Assembly: GCA_032718475.1 (NCBI GenBank)
Contig: JAUCBJ010001619.1
Location: forward strand, 1 to 42,835
DNA length: 42,835 bases
Reading direction: 5' to 3'
Source: Nemertoderma westbladi
Taxonomy: Eukaryota; Xenacoelomorpha; Nemertodermatida; Nemertodermatidae
Part shown: positions 9,772-21,700 of the stretch, piece after piece
Layout of the letters: each line of letters opens with the position of its first letter
Position numbering within the stretch: position 1 is the stretch's first letter
Position numbers and translations under genes: made by a program
The notes under the pieces: model-generated
Databases searched by the model: none
Told to the model about the DNA's origin: nothing
Seen by the model: only the letters and a program-made list of their open reading frames with translations

Positions 9772-12700
9772 GTAAGAAATTTAACTTAGGAAATATTAGT
9801 GTTTATTTCGATAACTAAGAAATTAATTGATCCCGATCTCTTATAAGTAGACATGATGATGTAATGGGACAGTCTCTCTCCCCCATAGAATGTAACAACT
9901 AATGCAACGTTGTTACACTACCGTTTATGTATTCCAAGTTGAGTTGCGCAAACGGGACAGAAATGATGAACATCTTTAAAATCTTTCGCACACAACGGTA
10001 TTAAACAACAACACAAACAGAATCCAAAAATACAGCAAAGGCACGTTGAGTACCAACTGAGGTCCCCGTGTTTATACTGGACAGTGGTCTTTACTTTACA
10101 GTTACAATACGGGCAGGCTAACACCACTGGCTTATCGCCTAAGTAAGCCACCGCTCCTATTGGCTGGCTGGCAATCCCTTCATGGCTGACCTTGTAGGAT
10201 GTGGATGGAGGTACGGTAATGGGTGGGTGGCATTTATTGTCTGCGGTGAGCACTGGGGCTACAATTAAATTATTATTGGTTGGTATTAATGGAGCTTTTA
10301 TATCACTGGTTGATAAAAGTTGGTCTTTCATACCATTAGTTGTTAATAGCAATGAGTCTTTTTGGTCTTCGTCTGCTAGTTCTAGATGTTTTTTGGCTGC
10401 AGCTGTATTATAGTACATTCAGAAGTTGAATATTATACAATGAGAATATTTTGATTCAATCCGGTTCACATATGAATAATAGAAAATGGTGACTTCATTA
10501 TTTTAAAGGTCAGTGATAAATTCAAATAATATATACATTCATAAATAAGTAATTCAATAATACATATTTGGGATTGTTTACCAATTCTATTAAAAAGATT
10601 TGGGATTGATTAATTCCAGTACAAATTACTGATAATTAATAAATTAATATATTTGATATTTGTTCAATTTAAATTATAATTTATGTTAAATCAAATATCA
10701 TATTTTTGACGAATTCGAATATACATTTTGTAAATACATTATATTTTTAACTCAATTGAGAGTAATACAGCTGCATAAAATTCCAGAACACATTGGCCAG
10801 TTGAAATAATAATTATACAATGAAAATATTTATGTGAATTGGGTTGCCTTGTGTGTTAATTAGTAATGACATTAACGATATTGACAATTAATAACCACTA
10901 TATCCAGCATATCACATTTAATAATAATATGTCCCTGATAGCTATTAAATATCCCATATAATATACAGTGCATAATGTTTTAAGAACTACAGTACAACAT
11001 AATAATAATAATCCGTAGCTACACTAAGAATTCGCAAGCATTACTAATTTTTTCTTATAACAATATTCTAGAACAATAATTTTTTGAAGATACAATTTGG
11101 TAAATGTCACAGCGACATCTAATAGTCAAGTTAATCTAGCCAAAAAATGGTGTAAACCCACAACATATTCGAAATTCATCCAAACCTATTTTTTTATTCT
11201 ACATTACTTTGTTAATACCTCCAAAAATCTATAAAAATATATTATGCTGATCACTTTCAATTTCCGGTTTCTTTCCTTAGCAACATGGATTTTACATAGC
11301 AACAAGGGGTCTATTGATGGGATTTTCTCCAAATTTGGTACAGACAAACTTTACTCTAATGACTATCGATTGACAGAAGTATTCACTTCTATATAATTAC
11401 CAATTTAGTTTCCAGAGCAACGGAAATTTGTCTAATTATTTAACTATTTTTAATACCAATTTTGCTGGAACAATATAACGACCTTATTTACACAACTTCT
11501 CTACTAAACGGGTGGATGTAACCTCGCCCATCGGATTTATCGACCTCAAAAACCCTTATCCCCAAAAAATTATATGATATATTATATTATATACTGTTGT
11601 GGGTTTTAAACAAAAACAAATAAATAAATTACACCTAAAATCAATAAGACAATCACAATTTTATTATGTGAAAAATCTTCTCTAATAATAAATCTATAAT
11701 AAATATAATAATAATAATAAATCTAATATGAAAAATCTTCTCTAATATAACATGAAATGAAATTATAAAATTTCCTTAAAGTGGAATTGTCTAAATTTTT
11801 TCAACAGTTATTATATTAATATATCCTGAAATATATTTAAAAATTGGATGCGACTTCTAGTTACCGAGATACACCGAGATAGCAACCAATCTGTAACTCG
11901 CCAGTGTAAATATTGGACGGATCCATCATGGATGTTGGACGGATCCATCATGGATGTATAACGGAGCCATCATGGATGTTGGACGGATCCATCATGGATG
12001 TTTAACGGAGCCATCATGGATGTTGGACGGATCCATCATGGATGTTGGACGGATCCATCATGGATGTTGGACGGATCCATCATGGATGTTGGACGGATCC
12101 ATCATGGATGTTGGACGGATCCATCATGGATGTTGGACGGATCCATCATGGATGTTGGACGGGTCCATCATGGATGTTGGACGGATCCATCATGGATGTT
12201 GGACGGATCCATCATGGATGTTGGACGGATCCATCATGGATGTTGGACGGATCCATCATGGATGTTGGACGGATCCATCATGGATGTTGGACGGATCCAT
12301 CATGGATGTTGGACGGATCCATCATGGATGTTGGACGGATCCATCATGGATGTTGGACGGATCCATCATGGATGTTGGACGGATCCATCATGGATGTTGG
12401 ACGGATCCATCATGGATGTTGGACGGATCCATCATGGATGTTGGACGGATCCATCATGGATGTTGGACGGATCCATCATGGATGTTGGACGTATCCATCA
12501 TGGATGTTGGACGGATCCATCATGGATGTTGGACGGATCCATCATGGATGTTGGACGGATCCCTCATGGATGTTGGACGGATCCATAATGGATGTTGGAC
12601 GGATCCATCATGGATGTTGGACGGATCCATCATGGATGTTGGACGGATCCATCATGGATGTCCTTATTTCTCACGCGTGTTTGTTTGTTTGTGTGTTTGT

Positions 12701-15700
12701 TTGTTTGTACACACAATTTCTGTCACTTAATGTTGATGGATTTGGATAAACTTTGATATAGGTTCATTATCGGACCTACTTGTGTATGCAAGGTTTTGGT
12801 TGCTAGGGACCTGTTGGTTGCCTAGCAACAGTGAAATTATTTCTAGAATGACCGATCATAATCGTAGAATTCATCTCAATCAAAGTTCTGTCGACACCCC
12901 ATGGGGAGCATCTATTGGACATGCTTTCTGCAAAATTTCGCTTTATTTCGTTCAGAATGGTAGGAGAAGATAAATATATACTTACATACAGTGTTTATTT
13001 TACATACAATATATACTACTATTGTGTACTTCGCCCAATGTTTGGTTTTGCGTTTTTCGTTATTAGACTGCCCTGCAAATTCGCGTATATTATTACAACA
13101 ATATTGGTAGCAATGGATCCGTCCATTATTGTAAGCTTGTGCAAGCTTGTATTACTCATTTCCCATTGAATCACAGCTTATTGTTAAATAAATTAAATTA
13201 TTCTGCAACATTAGTAATTTGCCGCTTACTCTTGTGGCAAATTTCTTTGTTTGGCTTGTGTTATGCAAATTCACGCAGAATTTCCTTGAATAAACCAAGG
13301 ACTTCTAGAATAAACATATTATGATTCTCAAAATATAATTTTATAGACTTTTTTGGGCATTAACGAGGTAATATAGAATCCAAAATATGTGGTTCGGATT
13401 GATTACGAAATACTTATGGGTTTTTTCTAGATTGACTCGACTATAAGGAAATCTCCGAGAATGTAAATAAAAGCGAGTCATCCTATATGATTTCATATTA
13501 TTTTGCAAATTAATTTTTAATGTAGAACTCCGAAACTGTTTATAAGCCGATCTTGTTGATAAATCGTAGTAACAAATTAAATTTTAGATTAATATATTGA
13601 AGAAATGTGAATGTAGAGTGAATCGGACGAACACTGTATTTATATATTATTATATTTCATACTATATGTTTTTCCCGGAAAATTCATTTTTGGTTCCCTT
13701 TAGGATAAAAAAGCGCACAATATTACATGAATACATTTAACAGAACTGAATTTCTTTAATACTTATGTTGTTATTATATCGCTCTAGAGAAACTATACTT
13801 TACAGGCAGAATATTACGCACGTATCGCCAATCATATCGTCTCTAAACTCGAAGAACAGAAGGCAGCACTTCTAAGCGACGAGGCTGACAATAGACCCGA
13901 AAACAAGTTGGATTCCAACATGGAGCGGATACCTGAATCGGGTGACGAAACCACAGAATCCGTGAAAGATAATAAGCAAACACCCGAGCAAGCGGTTATA
14001 GAAGGAAGTCAGTTATCTGACAATGTTATGAAGCGTGGTTATGACAACGCTGATGTAACTAAACGAAGGCGGCGTAGCAATGAGATTGAGGTAAAGTTGA
14101 ATACACAGGTTATTGTCACGAGTAATACAACGTTAGTTAACCTTCTCGTTATAGGCCTAATGTTAAATGTTCCATTTTTTTGGGGGTGGGGTGGCAAAGG
14201 GGGCTGATAAAGGGGGTGGTGGCAAAGGGGGCTGATAAAGGGGGTGATGGCAAAGGGGGGTGGGGTGGCAAAGGGGGTGGTAAAGGGGGTGGCAAAGGGG
14301 GTGGCAAAGGGGGAGTGGGAAAGGGGGAGTGGGGGTAGCAAAGGGGTTGGGGTGCAAAGGGTGGTTGTAGAGGGGGGTGGGTGGTGGCAAAGGGGGGTGG
14401 GCTGGGTGTCGCAAAGGGAGGAGGGGGGGGGGGGGGGGGGGGGGAATTGAGTAAAGAAAATTTAGAGTAAAGAAATGAACAAGTGCGGCGTTTTCTAATA
14501 TATTATGTGTGTAATTATGGGTCGCAATTGTCAATGATATACAATGATACAATGATATTTATCAATGATATACATTACATCTTTTTATCTGGATCCGGAC
14601 AATGGCGACCCGGACAATTGCGACCCGGTCAATTGCGACCCATCAATGTTTTCTAAAATCATGGGTCGCAATTGACCGGGTCGCAATTGTCCGGGTCGCA
14701 ATTGTCCGGGTCGCAATTGTCCAGGTCGCAATTGTCCTAACATGTAGTTCGACATAGGTATTCTGTGTAAATTTTAATATTTACTCTCAACTATCATGTT
14801 CAACCTGCATTCAAGGAACTTCAAAGTATATATTTTTGAGTGCAAATTATTTCAATACAAAACTCTAAGCAGAAGAAACATAGCATATGAAAAATTGTTG
14901 TAAAAACAGTGAAATATTTGTAGGCCTATACAGCCTGATATTTGGAGGTAGTTAATCGAAACTAACGTGATATTCATAAACCTTATTACCAACCGTAATG
15001 ATTAGTAGGCTGAGATTGGCCCCGCAATCGTTGATCAATTTCATTAGTTTCAGGTTCAACATTTTTGTAAAGTTACTAGATTAATTAGCTTTCAGGGTCA
15101 CTGCTTTCCCTTCTAGCTCAGAGGTCCCGTGTTCGATTCGGGATCGAGTCAGTTACAATCTCCTAACTGGCATGCCCTCCATCGTTATTGGAACATGGCT
15201 GGAACATTTTGGTCCAAAATATGTCGAAATTTTTTTTATGGTCTATTATAATGCACCATTGAATGGTGTTTCCAAATCTGAAAACCGCTATTTAATAGCT
15301 CTTTTAGTTTTCAAGTTATCACAATTTCCATTTAGGGATTCCTATTGAAATTACTATTACTATGTATAAGGCAAGGTCGATTATCTCCAAATATTTTTTT
15401 TATGAAATTGTCAACTTCAAAACCCTACTACTACTACAATTTTTGAGCAATTAGTCTGAATCTTTCTGTGGGTGTCTACATAGCCAACCTGCATAAAATC
15501 ATCAGACAACTTTTCGAAATTTTTTGTTAATAAAATTTAATACTATTTATAACAAACCTAAAAATTTGCATAAATTTGCAGCGCCATCTAGCGGTGCAGA
15601 ATTATTTTCACAAAATTTCACCTGATAGTTATGTTGCCCCATCTTTGATCTATCATATAAAAAAACTTTCATGTGATTAGTTTCAAAACTGTAAAAGCCT

Positions 15701-18700
15701 TAGGGTTTTAAGCGTAACCAAGTTTTTTTTATTGTTAACTAGTATTAACTAATATTAAATAGCGAAAAAATTTTTTTTCTGAGCTGTCATGTAGAATAGC
15801 ATCTTAGGCACCTATATTCCAAATTTAAGCCAAAACCAAACAATTTTGAAAAGCTGAGAGTGATAAATCGAGGAGTTGTCCGAAAATGGTGTACCCCCCC
15901 CCCCCCCCCCCCCCTTAAGTAATGTTGAAATGTTAGAATAATAACCATTATTGTTTTTCTTTAGAATGATCTTATTAAGGCTGCTTACAGCGGCATTGAA
16001 GAAAAACTAGAAGAAGCAGATATTCCTGAAGAAGTTATTGAAATAGTGAAAAATAGATTAAATAATCCTCAGACTATAATTGAATCAGAGGATTCTACTG
16101 GTAAACTGAGTTTAAGTATTTGGGACTTCGCAGGGCAGTCTATATATTACACAACCCATCAGGTCTTCTTAACTCACAGGTAAGAATGAAATACTTAGTT
16201 GTTACTGATAATTGGATCTATTAGTTAACAGAATGAACATCGGCTTTGGCGAATTATATTCTTGCATTTTATTTGTTTAAACAGTTGTTACCTCAAGGAA
16301 CAGTTCATTTCAGTGATTTCAAAGTGTACGTCGTTTAATAATATTAATATTAAAATATACCACCCTGAGGGGTAAATCTCAATGACAGGAATTTTACATT
16401 AGGATAGACATTAGATTCGAATTTCACTTAGAAAATTGAGTTGAGTGTTAAGTTGAAGCGAGAATGGCATGATATATGGGAATTGTACAAATTAGCTACG
16501 GTATATTATATTCTGTAAGCACTCAATCGGTGAGGCATTCTTACTGGCTAGGCTTTAAACGATGTGCTTTTCAATTTCTAGGGCTATTTATTTACTGGTC
16601 TTCAATCTCGAAGATAATTTAAAATCGCCCGCCAAAACTTTATTAAGGAGACAAATAATGGGCAACGATGCTGACCCAACCAGTGTTTTCGGATATCACG
16701 AGTTTTCCAATCTAGAGTTCATAAGTTTCTGGATGAATTCAATTTACGCATTCGCCGCTAAAAATCAACATAATTCTCAATATGGGGAGATTTGTTGGAA
16801 GTCAACAAACCCACCGGTATTCCTAGTTGGTACCCATAGAGGAAGTTTGCACCAAGACAAAGATATACAGTTCCAATTAGCTAAGAAAAAGTTTGCTGAA
16901 ATTATAGAACATGTTGCAGATAAACCGTATAGCGGACATTTCATACCCCGCTGCTATGCAGTGGAGAACTCTCTTGATGGCTTGGATGATGAGGTAATTA
17001 AACTACGGGAACACATCGAGGAAGTGGCTATGAAACAACCATATATGGGAGAAATGGTGCCCGTCAATTGGCTTCGATTTGAGGAATTTTTGAGCAATCA
17101 TTTACACAAAGGATCTAATTATATTTCTGTCGATGAAATAGAAATTGAGGCTAAAAGACTTAATTTTTATAACAAAGAATCCTTCAATACAATGTTAAGT
17201 TTCTATCACGATTTGGGAAGTTTGGTCCATTACAGTGAAGCGGGTGATAGCCAATACTTACAACGGTTGGTAATACTGAATCCGTGTTGGTTGATTGACG
17301 TATTCAAGAAGGTGATAACAATTGCTGACATCGACGACCAATGGCCATTGCTGCAGTCCAGCTGGACCAAATTAGACTCAAGAGGATTGCTGGAAGAACC
17401 TCTCTTGAATCATATGTGGTCTCAACATCTGGAGCAAAAAGATTCTCTTATCGCCTTAATGGAGAAATTTGACCTTCTTTGCGAACAAATACCTGTTAAG
17501 GACAAAAGAAATTTAGTAAATAAAACTGTTTTGAGAACATATTACGTTCCCACTCGCTTGAAACCCTGCAAAGATGTTAGTTTCCACAAAGCCACAAGCA
17601 ATGACATATCTTTGTACATAGTGTTCGATGGCTTTCTACCTGAAGGTCTGTACAATAGATTGATTATCCGAGCTATAAGATGGAGTCAGGGTAGAGGCGG
17701 ATCTCAACCTAGACTACACCACAGACGGGTTCGCCTTTATTACGACCAAGAACACGATTTTATATTAGTCATGGAGCCGATAAAATTTTCTCGCATCAAA
17801 CTCAATATACTCCGAATCAACGTACAAGGAATCCCTTGCACAAATACAACTGGGGACCAAAATCTCAACCCAAATCCAAGAGCTATTCTCGAAATTCGTC
17901 ACTTTTTAGACGTCAGTTTAAAAGAGTTGCGTATAAATTGGATGAGGAATGTATCATTTTCATGGAAAGTTATTTGTCAGTGTAACCAGGGATGCTCTTT
18001 ACATGATAACGCGCATTGCACGGAGGATGACTGCTTGCATTTCTTGGATTTCAACGATTGTTTAGAAAAAGATGTAAGTTTTAAATTCTTAGGTAACTAC
18101 ATCCAATCTCTTAAAGATTGCTTAACATCGTAAATGCATAAAATCGTGTACATAAACTCTTGACTATGACTGAAACAGTAAACCGATACATGCAGAACTG
18201 TCTCAAATATTATTAAACAATGGTTTTTCAGTTATATGGATTAGACTTAGGAGGGCAGTATTATTCTTGAGCTAAATATCAACTAGAAATAAAAACCAGC
18301 ACTGTAATGAAGGGGATTTAGGACTGGATGGGAAGATAGGCCGCACATACCTTTCACATAATTATGTTAATATCATGATAATTAAAAAATAAATAAGAAA
18401 TCATATAACAGAGATATAATAATTCTCTATATAATCGTTATTTATATGAAGGTGATGCAATGCGTCTATCACCAGCGTACATCAACTAAACATTACCACT
18501 CATGGAATCCGCAAGCATTAATTAACCAACTTTGTGGCGGACCACATAGCGAAGTACATGACACCTCAGTACCCATGAAAGAGACGAACAAAGTCGAGAC
18601 AACGAGTGATCCTGAACTGGCTGTTGAGTCTCCAGAGATTTTTATTAGTTACAACTGGAATATCCAGAACAGCGTGAAGGAATTAAAACAATTTCTGGAA

Positions 18701-21700
18701 TTACAAGGTGAGTCTAAACTTAGACAGTTTCTTGACAGTAGGCCGACTTTATTAATTAATAAGATGACATAGGAGTAATCGATATTATAGGTTAATATAT
18801 AATTAGTGGCCTAATATATTATTTTCCATTTTGTTAGTACAGTGAGGACGAGGACTAACACTGCAGGAATGTAAGACATTCGGTGGTACCGATATTTATA
18901 AGCCCCGTAATGGTATGAAACGTCTAACCTGTAGCCCACCTGAGTTCGATTCGGAGTTATGCCGATTTCACATAGATGTGATTATAATAATTATTTAGGT
19001 TCTACAGTATAGGTGTCAGTGCATATAGAAACCAGCCGATTTCGGGCTGAATTCATTTTGGAAAATAGGGAATATAAAGTTAAAAAATAAATTTTTTTCA
19101 AAATTTTTTTTTTCAAAATATGTTCATTAGTTATGTTTATATTCATTGGACATACAAATTTTGATAAAATTATATGTTTTGTCGGTCTGTCCGTCTGTCA
19201 GTCTTATATGTCTATCATATTGTCTGTCCAATTATTCAATGATTCTTAAACATTAGTGAGGTTGGGCGGATTGAAATTATGGGGCTTTTCTGGTGGTCGC
19301 TGATTTCATTTCTGATGTCAGTTTTAATGTATGATGGATTCAAGATTGTTTTTTATGTCAGTCGAGTCGGACAACAGCTCGACTATGGGCTAGTATTGTG
19401 TCGTTATGTCACGTCCATGAAGACCGGCCCCGTCGCCACACCTCGCGAACCTCTTCATGGCGCTTAACTAAACCCCCTGACTTGCAGCTCAGTGCATGGG
19501 AGGTAGAGAACTCGCATGTTCGACTGTTCTCCACCGGGGTGCAGGGATGGCTTCCAGTACAGAATCCCATTTCTCTATAAAGGTTACTTCCAGTTCTTCC
19601 CTGGATTTCTTGAGTTCCTGTTTTAGTTGCAAGATGTGATCGGCGACTTGTAGGATTTGTACCGTGTAGGACTTGTAGGCGATTTCGAATCGCCTCTGAA
19701 ACTAAGACAGTGCCTTCGGTGGATGCTTGACGTGCCGGCACTCTTCTAATCAATGGATCCCGAAGTCCAATTCCTCTGTGTCGCGTTGGTAGTAAAAGCA
19801 ACTCCTCATCCATATCCCCAAGAACTGGAAACCCGAAAATGGCAGGTATGAAGTCGAGGAGGAGAGCCGTCCGGATTGGGGCGATTTGGTCTATGGTTGT
19901 AGGGATCACTCTCAGCAGGTAGTCCCATTCCGCTTGGACGCAGAGTGAGACCGCAGTATGCGCCAATTGTGGGTATTCCTTGGCTACTGCTGAAAGTTTA
20001 TGGACACTGTCCTTCCAACCTGCCGCCTTCTCGCTAATGTAGATGTTCCTTCCTGACTCAGCCCCTATGAAACCGCCCAAGAAACGACGTCCGGATACGA
20101 TCTGTACCCCTGTCTGGGCAAATAATTCCTGGGCCTCAACTTCAGGCTTAACAATCAGGAATGTTTTTGACGGCTCGGGAAAGTAACCAAGCATCGGACC
20201 AATCTCCATAAGTACTTCCCACCACTCACGAATACTGGCGAGTTTACCAGCCGATGTGGAGTCATCGGCATACCAACATTGGGTATGATCCCTGTGGTTC
20301 GGGTCCGGTTGTGGAGTAATAACTGGAGCCGATGGCTCCTAGCGATGGTTGAGCGGTACTGATTGTGGAGTCGGTGGGATGAAGTCTGTGGAAGACAGTG
20401 ACTGAGATCCAACTTCGCGCAGCTTCCTAACCAATGGTAGTGGTTGCGCATGCGCATGCGCAGGCGTAGCCAAACATGGCGGCTGGATCCCCTTGCGTCC
20501 AGCCCTCACTGCTCCACAGTGGATCGTTACTGCTGTGTAGGTAGAGTTCTGCGTGTCCGTTATAAGAGTTATATAAAAACCGAGATGCACGGTGCCATAG
20601 GACTCTGCAGTTCCAAAGAGAAAGTGGCCGACTCACTGAGTTAAATGCGTTTTTTGCGTCAACGAGAAGCATTGCTTGAGTTTCATCATCCTCGAATACA
20701 GCTGTCATTGCGTGGACTGCCGCTTCGATGCTGGCCTTTATTCCTGCACACAACTGGTCGGCGCCGCACTTCTGAATGAGATCAGCCTTGGTTACTTCCA
20801 TAAGGCAATTCGCTATAAGGCGGTACAGCACTTCAGGGATTCCAACGGCCGAACTCCGGGTAGTTTGTCGAGTGCCACTAAACGGCAGGCCCGCAGTGCC
20901 CGAATCTCTCCCCATGGTACAACCGTATTGGCCAGACAATGAGTCAATCCCGCTATGGCTTCCCGGAGCCTGGAGCTGTGACCTTCATACCTCGTTAGGA
21001 GTGCGCACCAAAACTCACATTCACCTCCAACCGGTCCTACGCCACTATGCAATGCTCTCGCGTTTTTCGAAACAAGCTGCCCAGTAATATCGATCCCTTT
21101 GAACTGCGGCAGGTCGGGACAGGGGTCTAGTGATTCCACCGGAACTTCCATCTGAGGTGGGTGTTTCTCCACCAGGACGTCTCTAACCGTGACACCAAGG
21201 GGTTTACCCTCTGCCTGCGCATTTGGATCAAAAACTCCGCCAGAATCCCGATCTGTCACTAACCTCACTGTGGCCCGGTTCATCCCCACGAGAATCTTTC
21301 GGATGAATAACCGTGCTGAATTATCAGCTGTGGAAACGCCTCTACTCGAAGGGAACTTCACTTTACAGTGCACCGACTCGGTGAGGAGGGGGTCGAACTC
21401 GCCACGCTCCCACATCTCAACACGCCTCAGTATCGTTCTCCTGATATCAGGACTCTTTACTACATCCGGGTCCCTCTGAAATGTTAAGGCGATGAAGCAC
21501 AGAGGGCGCTCTGAAGGGTGCTGACCCTGAGTAAGGCCTTCAATCTCCTGGGTGAGAACATCTATGACCTTACGCCCAGCATTGCCACCCGGAACCACAT
21601 ACCTCCTACTGGGTAACTGAGCCAGACGAGCATGTCTAGCTTCCCAAACAGGATCCATTGAGCTTCCAGGACCGTTAATCCACATGCCACCGAAGGCGGA

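Noticed and set aside
11954-12749. Three overlapping ORFs of 196-258 codons
   Set aside because: A stop-free 22-bp repeat opens all three plus-strand frames at once; the same peptide appears in each frame.
14039-14552. Proline-rich minus-strand ORFs
   Set aside because: They are the complement of the G-rich intronic array and of exon 2 on the plus strand.
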